Assembly: GCF_011769985.2 (NCBI RefSeq)
Contig: NZ_CP039734.2
Location: 1,116,001 to 1,180,000, forward strand
Direction: 5' to 3'
DNA from: Sulfurospirillum diekertiae
Lineage (GTDB): Bacteria; Campylobacterota; Campylobacteria; Campylobacterales; Sulfurospirillaceae
DNA: 64,000 nt
Below the pieces are notes generated by a model, which saw only the letters and a program-made list of their open reading frames with translations, was not told where the DNA came from and did no database searches. The translations under genes and the position numbers were made by a program. Below are positions 35,245 through 43,607 of this stretch, in pieces; the first letter of the stretch is position 1, and every line of letters starts with the position of its first letter.

Positions 35245-36658
35245 TCTTTATTACAGTGCTGTACTAGCCTTAATTCTAAGTGGATGTTCGCTCTCTCCAG
35301 AGCTGAACGTCCCCACAACACAGTTTCCGCAGACGTACCGTGCAGATGTGAAAAGTGAAACAAGCTATGTTGATGCGGCATGGTGGAGTAATTACCATGA
35401 TGCAAAATTAACCGCTTTAATTGAAGAGGCATTGACAAATAACTATGATCTTCAATCAGCGATGGCCAATATCTCTTTAGCGCGTGCAACGCTTTCACGA
35501 AGTACATCGGATCGTTACCCAAGTCTTGATGTCCAGGGCTCTGGCCAACGTATCAGAAGCAGTGGCGATACGTTTAACTCTAAAGCGCATAATACGTACA
35601 ATGATTTTTCACTCAGTGCAGTCCTTAGTTATGAGCTTGATCTTTGGGGTAAATACAAAGAAGCTGAAGCTTCCTCTCGTGCTTCTTTGATTGCTACATA
35701 TGCGGCAAAAGACACGGTAAAAATCTCTTTAGCTGCCAGTGTTGCCGATAGTTACTTTACACTCATTAGTCTGTATGAGCAGCTCGACATCACCAATGAG
35801 ACAATCAAAGCAAGAGAAGAGGGGCTTAAACGCAATGAGGCGAAGTACACTCTTGGTGCTATTTCTAAAGGAACTCTTGCCTCCGATCGTGCAGAGCTGA
35901 ACAGTGCTCAGATCACGAAAGATGCGTTAGAGCAAGCGATTTTACTCCAACAAAGTGCGCTGGCTGTTTTAGTGGGTAAATCACCTGAAGCCATAGCGGC
36001 ATTTAGCAAAGACGGCTTACCGCGCGTTTTACCAAGCGATGTCAACGTCCCTGCTAATTTGCCTTCTGAGCTTTTAAGTAAACGTCCTGATATTACCCAA
36101 GCCGAAGAGAATTTAAAAGCAGCCAATGCCAACATCGGTGTGGCACGTGCTGCTTATTTTCCAAGTATTAGCCTCTCAGGTGCACTTGGATTTGAGAGCA
36201 CACAGCTTTCTAATCTGATGAAATCCCAATCAGGGATGAACAGCTTTGGTGGAAGCCTTGCCTCACCACTGTTTAATATGGGAAAAACGAGTTCCAACGT
36301 AGAGAGTGCAAAGGCAAATAAAGAGCTAGCAGAGATTGCGTATGCAAAGACGGTTCAACAAGCGTTTCAAGATGCCTATGATGCCCTTAACAAACGACAT
36401 ACGCTCACTCAAAAACTAGAGCATCAGCTCTCCTATGAGAAGAATATTGAGCAAGTGTACTTACTGGCTAAAAAACAGTATGAAAATGGCTATGGCGATT
36501 ACCTTACGCTTTTAGACGCAAAGCGTAATCTGCTCTCAGCTAAACTTGCTACATCTCAAACGAAGCAAGCCTTGCTTAGTTCGGGTGTTTCTCTTTACAA
36601 ATCACTCGGTGGTGGTTGGGATAAAGAGGTGTTTGACAGGCACGCTGATACCCTTTAA
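35234..36658 (+). CDS. Outer-membrane efflux lipoprotein (CmeC/NodT type)
   Basis: 474 residues. The signal peptide ends in LILSGCSLSPE, a lipobox. Two TolC-type repeats follow, with ALTNNYDLQSAMANISLARA near the start of the first and LSKRPDITQAEENLKAANANIG of the second. It forms the trimeric exit duct of the pump. I chose the ATG at 35234, which has AAAGGAAAAA before it; an upstream in-frame stretch lies inside cmeB and has no signal peptide. Confidence 0.92.
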   Translation: MKNSLYYSAVLALILSGCSLSPELNVPTTQFPQTYRADVKSETSYVDAAWWSNYHDAKLTALIEEALTNNYDLQSAMANISLARATLSRSTSDRYPSLDVQGSGQRIRSSGDTFNSKAHNTYNDFSLSAVLSYELDLWGKYKEAEASSRASLIATYAAKDTVKISLAASVADSYFTLISLYEQLDITNETIKAREEGLKRNEAKYTLGAISKGTLASDRAELNSAQITKDALEQAILLQQSALAVLVGKSPEAIAAFSKDGLPRVLPSDVNVPANLPSELLSKRPDITQAEENLKAANANIGVARAAYFPSISLSGALGFESTQLSNLMKSQSGMNSFGGSLASPLFNMGKTSSNVESAKANKELAEIAYAKTVQQAFQDAYDALNKRHTLTQKLEHQLSYEKNIEQVYLLAKKQYENGYGDYLTLLDAKRNLLSAKLATSQTKQALLSSGVSLYKSLGGGWDKEVFDRHADTL

Positions 36659-36670
36659 TATCGTTACATG

Positions 36671-36709
36671 TAAACGTCCAAACCTCGTGTTTGGGCGTTT
36701 ACATTTTTA
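36671..36709 (+). terminator. Terminator of the efflux operon, built on a palindrome copy
   Basis: TAAACGTCCAAAC (36671-36683) and GTTTGGGCGTTTA (36689-36701) form a 13-base stem with one wobble pair, then CATTTTTAC. The 5' arm begins inside a TTACATGTAA copy. A second hairpin, TGTAAACG/CGTTTACA (36727-36734, 36742-36749), follows and also includes a copy. Confidence 0.75.
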
Positions 36710-36904
36710 CTCAAAACTTCTTTACATGTAAACGTAAAAAGCGTTTACATCGCTTCTTTTTCACCATTTTTCTATAAACCTTACATAAATAGTTATGATT
36801 GCATCAATACTAAAAATAAAAAATGAACAAATATGCAAAAAAAGACTCTTTGAAGAACCTTTATTTGATTAGAATTCTTTTGAAAATTCAAATAAGGTTA
36901 AAAA

Positions 36905-37060
36905 ATGAAATTCAAGCTTTTTATTCTGAGTGTTTTTGCATTATGGTGTTTTACTGTTAATTTTGTTTTTGTAGGAAGTTGTCATACATGTAATGAAACA
37001 ATTCAATTTCATACACAAAATTTAATTAGTACAAATGTGATTAGTACCAATATAAATTAG
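36905..37060 (+). CDS. Short secreted or membrane peptide with a CxxC motif
   Basis: An unlisted 51-residue frame: MKFKLFILSVFALWCFTVNF, then VFVGSCHTCNETIQF and a Thr/Asn-rich tail. TAAGG lies about 10 bases upstream of the ATG. The hydrophobic N-terminus resembles a signal peptide or TM helix, and VGSC could serve as a lipobox; CHTC could bind metal or form a disulfide. It fills most of the gap between the efflux operon and the DUF4130 gene. No family recognised; coding status rests on the start context and residue pattern alone. Confidence 0.45.
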   Translation: MKFKLFILSVFALWCFTVNFVFVGSCHTCNETIQFHTQNLISTNVISTNIN

Positions 37061-37077
37061 GGAAATCATTCGATATT

Positions 37078-37824
37078 CTATGTGGCGTTTGTGATATTAA
37101 ATTCGCTCATATACGTTCTATAAAGTAGGGGAACCCAGCTTTTTTGGAGCTTTGGATTGTACCTACTTTCTACGGCGGCTGATTTGAAGAACACTTTCCA
37201 CAGTGATTTAAATTTTTCCTCTTCGCTAGAATAGGTTGGAGTATCAAATGTGGCGATTGAGCGAATTTCTCGCAGTTCATCGTTTTTCACAAAGGCAAGG
37301 GCACGTTTGACATCGTGGATGATAAAAGGGATGTTTCCTAAGCGTTTGCAAAAATGATCCCCTAAAAAAGGGACAATGTTAAATTTTGTCTCAATTTTGG
37401 CATACAATGTACCATCTTCCAACTCTTCAAAGCGGGTAAATCCGTACATCTTATGCACCAAACACAACAGCTCTTTTTCGAGATTTTGGATGTAAAAAAG
37501 GGAAGCATTCGTAATGTTTCGAAGCTCTTTAGGGTTTTTAAACCCGATGCGAATATACTCTAACAGTGCCATCTCATAGTCTCGAGTGTCGCATAATACA
37601 CTATGAAAAATGGTGCGTTGTTGTTCTTTGGTAAAGTGCCTAGTCATGGCATCTAAGACTTTATGCGCTTTTATTTCATCGGTAAAAACTTCATGAAAAC
37701 GCTCAAACAGAAGCGTTTCTGGCATTTTTTTGACAATGGTGCTTACCTCTAGTTTCTCATAATAAACTTCATACACTAAGCTCAAATACCCTTCAAAACT
37801 GCCATCGTACAGCAAAATCATCAC
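37078..37824 (-). CDS. DUF4130 / TIGR03915-type DNA repair-associated protein
   Basis: 248 residues starting MMILLYDGSFEGYLSLVYEV, which is the typical opening of this family (YDGSFEGLL), and ending with RKLQKSWVPLLYRTYMSEF (family: PRYWKFLTEM-like). It is coupled (4-base overlap) to a radical SAM protein, the standard partner. The pair is widely annotated as a putative DNA modification or repair module; no activity is certain. Related domains are fused to uracil-DNA-glycosylase-like domains elsewhere. Confidence 0.8.
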   Translation of the reverse strand: MMILLYDGSFEGYLSLVYEVYYEKLEVSTIVKKMPETLLFERFHEVFTDEIKAHKVLDAMTRHFTKEQQRTIFHSVLCDTRDYEMALLEYIRIGFKNPKELRNITNASLFYIQNLEKELLCLVHKMYGFTRFEELEDGTLYAKIETKFNIVPFLGDHFCKRLGNIPFIIHDVKRALAFVKNDELREIRSIATFDTPTYSSEEEKFKSLWKVFFKSAAVESRYNPKLQKSWVPLLYRTYMSEFNITNAT

Positions 37825-39053
37825 AGCTCTCCCGTGTAGATGGAGGTATCAAAAAGTGTTGGCTGAATGACGTTTGAGCCTTGGTGTATGAGAGCAAGTT
37901 TGATCTTTTCGGTATATAAGCTTGTGCTTCGATGAAAATCTTTACCAGCGATGATGAAATAACGTGCTTTTTTGAGCGATATTTTAAGATTGACGAGGTC
38001 TTCGAAGCTGAGTTTCTTAAACCGTCTTGCTTGTAAAATTTTTAGTGCACCCCGTATGCCTATACCGGGGATACGCACTAAAATCTCTTGGGGTGCATGG
38101 TTGACATCAATCGGGAAAAGATGCAGGTTGGAAAGTGCCCAAAAGGTTTTTGGGTCAAACTGAATGTCAAGGTTTTGGTTTTCGCTCAAAATTTCATCGT
38201 ATGAAAAGCCGTAAAAGCGCAACAACCAATCGGCTTGATAGAGTCTGTGTTCCCGAAGCAAAGGAGGTTTGGAAAGTTCAGGAACGGGCAAGTGTTTATG
38301 GTTGTTCACCGCAATGTACGCAGAGTAATAGACCCGTTTGAGCAGTGCCTTTTGATAGAGTGATGACGAGAGTTTTAATATCTCAAAATCGCTCTCGCTC
38401 GTTGCACCAATAATCATTTGGGTACTCATAGAGATGGGTTTAGCACTTCGTTGCAGTGTAATGTCACGCGCGTGTTTCAGTGGTGAGAGGAGCTTCTCTT
38501 TGGTTTTATCGGGTGCGAGTAGGGCAAGGCTTTTAGCACTTGGAAGTTCGATGTTGGAGCTAACACGATGGGCTAAAAGCGTGGCTTCTTCGATGAGTTC
38601 TTTTGAAGCTCCGGGAATAAGTTTGACATGAATGTAGCCATTAAATCGATACTCATGGCGTAAAATACGCAAGGTTTGAAGGAGCAAGCTCATCGTATGG
38701 TCTTCGTTTTTGATGATGCCAGAGCTTAAAAAAAGTCCTTCGATGTAATTGCGTTTGTAAAAGTTAATCGTCAGATCGGCAAGTTCTCGTGGTGTAAAAG
38801 CAGTACGAGGAGTGTCATTGCTTACACGGTTGATGCAGTAGGCACAGTCGTAAATGCAAACATTTGTCAACAATACTTTCAAAAGTGAAACACACCTGCC
38901 ATCGCTCGTAAAACTGTGGCAAATACCACTGTTATGGGCACAGCCAAGCTCGCCTGTTTTGTAGTTGTTCTCACTGCCACTGGAAGAGCATGAGACATCG
39001 TACTTGGCACTGCCTGCTAAGAGGGAGAGTTTATCTTCGGTTGTAAGTTTCAT
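37821..39053 (-). CDS. Radical SAM protein of the putative DNA modification/repair family (TIGR03916)
   Basis: 410 residues. The iron-sulfur motif CxxxCxxC is in NVCIYDCAYCINR. The C-terminal quarter holds a helix-hairpin-helix region, LVRIPGIGIRGALKIL, as in DNA-binding proteins. Additional N-terminal cysteines (CSSSG, GCAHN, GICHSF) are typical of the family. With the DUF4130 partner it probably acts on nucleic acid. A palindrome copy lies 20 bases upstream of the start. Confidence 0.85.
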   Translation of the reverse strand: MKLTTEDKLSLLAGSAKYDVSCSSSGSENNYKTGELGCAHNSGICHSFTSDGRCVSLLKVLLTNVCIYDCAYCINRVSNDTPRTAFTPRELADLTINFYKRNYIEGLFLSSGIIKNEDHTMSLLLQTLRILRHEYRFNGYIHVKLIPGASKELIEEATLLAHRVSSNIELPSAKSLALLAPDKTKEKLLSPLKHARDITLQRSAKPISMSTQMIIGATSESDFEILKLSSSLYQKALLKRVYYSAYIAVNNHKHLPVPELSKPPLLREHRLYQADWLLRFYGFSYDEILSENQNLDIQFDPKTFWALSNLHLFPIDVNHAPQEILVRIPGIGIRGALKILQARRFKKLSFEDLVNLKISLKKARYFIIAGKDFHRSTSLYTEKIKLALIHQGSNVIQPTLFDTSIYTGEL

Positions 39054-39206
39054 GCAAGCATGGTACGATTTTTTTACATGTAAAGACTAAAATATTTCAA
39101 AATGAAATGTGAGAGAGTTTATTTTTGCCTCGTATGAAGTAAGCTTGAGTGCCATAGTGGCTAATGTAGTCTCTTGAGCTTTGCCCAAGAGACGCGTAAA
39201 AATAGA

Positions 39207-39836
39207 TTATTTAATAAATTCAACCGCTTCGTTAAACGGTACGCGAAGTTGTGATGATTGTGGGTTGATGCGATATCCAAAAGGAAGCACCATAGAGACT
39301 TGGTATTTGCTTGTATCGAGTCCCAAAACTGTCTCGACTTTCTCTTTTTCATAGCCTTCAATCGGACAAGAATCAATACCAATAAACGCCGCTGCAGTCA
39401 TCATGTTGGAGCACGCAATATAGCTTTGTTTTGATGTCCAAGCGTAGATGTTTTTATCTGAACTAAGGGTTTCTTTGAGGTGATTGGCATACAAATTGAT
39501 ATAAAAATCTTTTTTCTCTTGTGGCATTTCTCGCCTTGCAAAACGCTTCATAGGAATCCCACTCTCCACTTTGACAGCATCAATTGCCGCTAGAATAATG
39601 ACAAGATGTGAGCATGTCGTAATTTGCGGTTGATCCCAGCATACGGGGCGTAGTTTTGCACGAAGTTCATCGTTGGTGATGACTAAAAACTTCCAAGGCT
39701 CCATACCAAATGAAGAGGGTGACTTGCGACCTGCTTCTAGGATAAAGTGCATCTGCTCTTCACTGATTTTTTTTGTTTCGTCAAATAGTTTGCACGCGTG
39801 GCGAAAGTCCATCGCTTTTGAAAAGTCGTTTTGCAT
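39207..39836 (-). CDS. NAD(P)H-dependent nitroreductase family protein
   Basis: 209 residues with the flavin nitroreductase pattern: DFRHACKLFDETKKISEEQ, then AGRKSPSSFGMEPWKFLVI (FMN site), YIACSNMMTAAAFIGIDSCPIEGYE, and a C-terminal LPFGYRIN. It probably binds FMN and reduces quinones or nitro compounds. Monocistronic by spacing: 82 bases to the photolyase gene and 153 to the radical SAM gene. Confidence 0.88.
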   Translation of the reverse strand: MQNDFSKAMDFRHACKLFDETKKISEEQMHFILEAGRKSPSSFGMEPWKFLVITNDELRAKLRPVCWDQPQITTCSHLVIILAAIDAVKVESGIPMKRFARREMPQEKKDFYINLYANHLKETLSSDKNIYAWTSKQSYIACSNMMTAAAFIGIDSCPIEGYEKEKVETVLGLDTSKYQVSMVLPFGYRINPQSSQLRVPFNEAVEFIK

Positions 39837-39918
39837 TGTATGTTCTCCTAATATATTTTCAAAATAATAACGTTAATAAACTTTATTTTCTCTTACATTA
39901 CTTTTGGTAAGTATTGAA

Positions 39919-41268
39919 TTAAGAAAAGGTATTTAAAAACCGTTTTCTAGCACTCTCATGCCCTATGATGGGCTTTGGATAACCAGCAATATCATGGCTC
40001 ATCAAGTACGTTTCTTTGTGCAGACATGCGGATGGAACATCGTGTAAAATGGGAAGAAACCGTTTGATGTAGCGTGCTTCCTTGTCAAACTTTAATGACT
40101 GCGCGTAGGGATTGAAGATGCGAAAATAGGGCTGTGGATCGATGCCAGTTCCCGCACACCATTGCCACGAAAGGATGTTCGCCGATGCGTCATAATCCAA
40201 AAGATATTTCGCAAAAAATGCTTCTCCCTTTTGCCATGGCAACATCAAATGTTTTGTAAAAAATGAACCTACCACCATACGCGCGCGGTTGTGCATCAGA
40301 CCTGTTTCTAAAAGCTCCGTGATCGCCGCATCGACCAGCGGATAGCCCGTTTGTGCCAAGATAAAACGCTCATAGGCTTCTGCATCGTTGGAAATGGGCG
40401 GCGTGTATTTGTAATTTTCCCATGCGAGCCTTGGAAAATGGTAAAGCAAGTAAGCATAAAATTCACGAAAAATCAGCTGTCTAAAAAAAGGCTCTGTGGT
40501 GTGACCTTGCTGTTTGAGCGCGACCAAATAACGCACCACTTCACGAATCGAGATCGTTCCAAAACGCGGATGAACACTCAGATGTGATGTGGCATCCATG
40601 TTCAAAAAATCACGGTTTTCTTCATACAAATCGATTTTATATGTAAAGATTTCGAGGTTTTTTTGAGGTTCTAAAGTGTTTACATGTAAAGGCTCAAAAC
40701 CGATACTTTCAATCTTTACATGTAAAGGCGTTTGAGCGTGACCTTTGATGCTTAGAAGCTGGTTGTAGTCAAAGTGTGCAAGGCTTTGGTTGCCTCTTGT
40801 GTATTTTAATGCGTAAAATTGTGTGTAAAGTGCTTGACAAGCGTGGTAATATGGAGTGAAAACAAGGTAAGGCGTGCCATCTTTTTTGAGCACTTCATTG
40901 GGTTCAAAAAGGTAACAGTCATTCAAAAAATGAAAACGAAGCATCTCAGCGATTTCGCCATCGCGCTCTTTGGCGTAATCATCGTAATCCACACTGCCAT
41001 AAATATCTTCAAAGCCGAGTGTTTTAAGGTAGGCAAAGACATCAAAAGGCGTGCCATAAAACAAAGCAAGGTCAAGTCCAAGCGCTTTCAGATCGGCTTT
41101 GAGTTTAAGCACCTGCTCAAATATAAACGAGACTCGTCGATCTTTTGTATCAAGACCCCGTAAAATCTTCGTATCGAAGATAAAAATGGGCAAAACTTCG
41201 CCATCCTGCGCTAAAAGCATCGAGTCATGAACACGAAGATCGCGTCTAAACCAAAGGACTTTTTTCAT
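39919..41268 (-). CDS. phrB: Deoxyribodipyrimidine photolyase
   Basis: 449 residues. An N-terminal antenna domain (VLWFRRDLRVHDS) is followed by the FAD domain, with FRQLIFREFYAYLLYHFP, GLMHNRARMVVGSFFTKHL and WQWCAGTGIDPQPYFRIFNP. These are the CPD class I photolyase motifs. It repairs UV dimers using blue light. It is coupled to the DUF523-DUF1722 gene two bases away, recalling the E. coli ybgA-phr pair. Two palindrome copies (40680, 40716) encode part of the linker. Confidence 0.93.
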   Translation of the reverse strand: MKKVLWFRRDLRVHDSMLLAQDGEVLPIFIFDTKILRGLDTKDRRVSFIFEQVLKLKADLKALGLDLALFYGTPFDVFAYLKTLGFEDIYGSVDYDDYAKERDGEIAEMLRFHFLNDCYLFEPNEVLKKDGTPYLVFTPYYHACQALYTQFYALKYTRGNQSLAHFDYNQLLSIKGHAQTPLHVKIESIGFEPLHVNTLEPQKNLEIFTYKIDLYEENRDFLNMDATSHLSVHPRFGTISIREVVRYLVALKQQGHTTEPFFRQLIFREFYAYLLYHFPRLAWENYKYTPPISNDAEAYERFILAQTGYPLVDAAITELLETGLMHNRARMVVGSFFTKHLMLPWQKGEAFFAKYLLDYDASANILSWQWCAGTGIDPQPYFRIFNPYAQSLKFDKEARYIKRFLPILHDVPSACLHKETYLMSHDIAGYPKPIIGHESARKRFLNTFS

Positions 41269-41270
41269 GA

Positions 41271-42218
41271 TTATTTTCCTTCTTGAATGGTGGAACGCAG
41301 TGCCAAATCTTTAGGGTAGGGGTTTAAAAACTTCTGTCCTAAAAGGTAATGTACTTCATACTTTTTAGCCAAAAATTCGATGGTATTCATCACAGCAATG
41401 AGCGGAACGATCTCATCGCGGAATGCTTCGATCTGAAGGTGAAGCTCCTGTTTTTCGGCACTGCTTAACTCTTTTTTGAAAAATCCCACCAGATGTTGAA
41501 GCACATTGACCGTTTTGCCGATGGAGCCTTTGTACGCAATCGTCTTTTTAAACAGCGCAAGGTACTCATGTGTCACGACATGCAGGCTTTTTTTCTCATG
41601 GTTAGCGACGATTTTGCCCAAAAGTCGGTAGTTTGCTTCATGCTTGCTTTGCAGTAAAAACTTATACGCGGTGTGAAAACTCACAAGCTCTTGCATGGTT
41701 TGGATGGTGTGTTGAAGTTTCATTGCATCTTCGTACGCAAAAAGTTGCATCACAAAGTTTTCCCGTAGCCAAGGGTCAAGCAAGCGTGCCTCTTCCTCAA
41801 TGGGAAAATCCTTAAAATGCGCTTTACATGTAAACGCGAAAAGCCCATCTTTCTTCCCCTCACTCATCGCACCGCTGTAATACTTAGCACTGCCAAGCCC
41901 ACAACTCGGTGACTTGGACTTAAGGATAATGCCGCAAATTGCTTCATTTTGAATCTTACGTAGTTCATGTTCCACCGCTTCATTCATCGCCTCTGTGACA
42001 TCGTTTTTGGAAAAAACAGTGATGACCTTTTTTTGCTCGCTTTCTTGCACAATGCGTATGGTTTCACGCGGTGTTCCAAACGCCAAATGCTCAGGACAAA
42101 AAGGCACAAACGAAGCATACTTGCCAAGCTTATCGGTAATAAAACGATCTCTTTGCGCTGTCTTGTCATAACGAATTTGCTCACCCAGCAAACAAGCGGA
42201 AACGGCGATTTTGAGCAT
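41271..42218 (-). CDS. DUF523 and DUF1722 (YbgA) domain protein
   Basis: 315 residues. The N-terminal DUF523 half has ISVSACLLG-like VSACLLGEQIRYD, FCPEHLAFGTPRETIRI and LKSKSPSCGLGSAKYY, whose cysteines may bind a cluster. The C-terminal DUF1722 half covers the last 120 residues (HTAYKFLLQSKHEANYRLLG). Co-transcription with photolyase is common and suggests a UV- or DNA-damage-linked role, but its function is unknown. Confidence 0.85.
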   Translation of the reverse strand: MLKIAVSACLLGEQIRYDKTAQRDRFITDKLGKYASFVPFCPEHLAFGTPRETIRIVQESEQKKVITVFSKNDVTEAMNEAVEHELRKIQNEAICGIILKSKSPSCGLGSAKYYSGAMSEGKKDGLFAFTCKAHFKDFPIEEEARLLDPWLRENFVMQLFAYEDAMKLQHTIQTMQELVSFHTAYKFLLQSKHEANYRLLGKIVANHEKKSLHVVTHEYLALFKKTIAYKGSIGKTVNVLQHLVGFFKKELSSAEKQELHLQIEAFRDEIVPLIAVMNTIEFLAKKYEVHYLLGQKFLNPYPKDLALRSTIQEGK

Positions 42219-42349
42219 GGTAGTCCTTTGAGAAAAGCTATGACTATTATAGCCAGTACATTTGATAAAATGCTTATTGGGAATGTGTTAAACTATGCGA
42301 ATTTATCCAATGTAGGATTTTAATTGAGCGAGAAAGAGATCACGAAAAT

Positions 42350-42901
42350 ATGAGTTTGCATAATAAATGGGAAAATCTACTTGACAAAATTAATAAATCT
42401 AAAGAGAATATATGTATTGTTCCTGAAAATAGCGAATTATTAAGATTACTAATTGCAGGGGAAGACCATCGATTTAAATTTCATAGTGGAGTAGATGTTA
42501 TTGCATTATTGAGAGCTTCTTGGAAAACACTAATCTTAAATAAAAGAGAAGGTGGCTCAACTATCGCTATGCAACTTGTTCGAGTAGTAACTGGTAAGTA
42601 TGATAAAACATTGCTTCGAAAATTGGAAGAAATATTTTTAGCATATAAACTTACTAAACATATTTCCAAACAAGAAATTTTGTCTTTATACTTATCTATT
42701 GCATATTTTGGATGGAATATGCATGGACTTAAGCAAGCATGTAAATCATTGAAATTAAATTTAAATAATTTAACATTGGAAGAATCTGCGGGTTTAATTG
42801 CTCGCTTAAAGTATCCCGAACCAAAAAATACTTCCAAGAATAGAAATATTCAAATTGAACATAGAACTAAATATATATTAAAAACGATACGATACACTTA
42901 A
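42350..42901 (+). CDS. Stand-alone GT51 peptidoglycan transglycosylase domain, no membrane anchor
   Basis: 183 residues. All main GT51 motifs are present: GEDHRFKFHSGVD (catalytic Glu38), EGGSTIAMQLVR, RKLEEIFLAYKL, and KQEILSLYLSIAYFGWNMHG. There is no transpeptidase domain and, unusually, no TM helix or signal peptide; monofunctional MtgA proteins have an N-terminal anchor. As written, it would be cytoplasmic, away from lipid II polymerisation. The coding region is clearly richer in A+T than the photolyase gene next door. It sits 14 bases before a nucleotidyltransferase gene, so the two are likely one operon. Confidence 0.7.
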   Translation: MSLHNKWENLLDKINKSKENICIVPENSELLRLLIAGEDHRFKFHSGVDVIALLRASWKTLILNKREGGSTIAMQLVRVVTGKYDKTLLRKLEEIFLAYKLTKHISKQEILSLYLSIAYFGWNMHGLKQACKSLKLNLNNLTLEESAGLIARLKYPEPKNTSKNRNIQIEHRTKYILKTIRYT

Positions 42902-42915
42902 TATCAAGGATAGAT

Positions 42916-43576
42916 ATGATTCCCTTTAAAGTACCATCAATATTTCAAGATTTTTCTGAACAATATCCAGAAGCACATAAGATTCAAGCTGTTGTAAAAA
43001 ATGGAGGCAATATGGCGAGAAATTCAATAGCTAGATTATGGCTTTCAGAAGGTATTCCATATGCATTTAAAGAATCCCCTATATTATATGATGAAATTCG
43101 CTCATGGCTTTCTGTAAAATTAGATGTTGATCCAAAAGAAATAAGCATGACAGGAAGTGGTCGTATTGGGCAATCTCTCGCACCTTCAAAACTTGGAACA
43201 AATTTTAATGAAAAGTCGGATTTAGATCTTTTTATTATTTCGGAAAATCTACTTGAAAGATTGAGACAAGATTTTAATGCTTGGTCTTTTAATTTTGAAT
43301 CTGCTCGTATTCAACCAAGAAATGAAAGAGAAGAAGGATTTTGGAAAGATAATTTATTAAGAGGACACTCTTATTTTTCTAAAGGATTTTTTTGATGCAA
43401 AATTAATCCCAAATCATAAAGATTATCCATGTGCTTCAACTATAGCAAATACGATGTGGATGTTAAAAGCTAAGTTAGATGTAACTCCAAATGCACCAAA
43501 AGTTTCAGAGGCTAGTGTTCGTTGTTATAAAACATGGGCAGATTTTGTGAGACAAGTATCACTCAATCTTGCATAA
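42916..43576 (+). pseudogene. Nucleotidyltransferase-fold protein, frameshifted at a T7 run
   Basis: The frame opens at 42916 (AAGGA ribosome site) and stops at 43395. It has the polymerase-beta-type nucleotidyltransferase signature: TGSGRIGQSLAP, then NEKSDLDLFIISE with two metal-binding aspartates. Directly at the stop lies a run of seven T (43387-43393); with six, translation goes on for 61 residues (DAKLIPNHKDYPCAS to FVRQVSLNLA) and ends at 43576. So this is either one gene of about 220 residues with a one-base error, or a gene switched off by slippage. The spacing from GS to the aspartates is longer than in CBASS cyclases, so I do not call it one. Confidence 0.7.
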
Positions 43577-43607
43577 ATTAATAGAGAAAAATAGAGTAGG
43601 CAATAAA

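Noticed and set aside
42916..43576. CBASS cyclic nucleotide synthase
   Set aside because: The spacing between the GS motif and the DxD pair is too long and no CBASS effector is adjacent.
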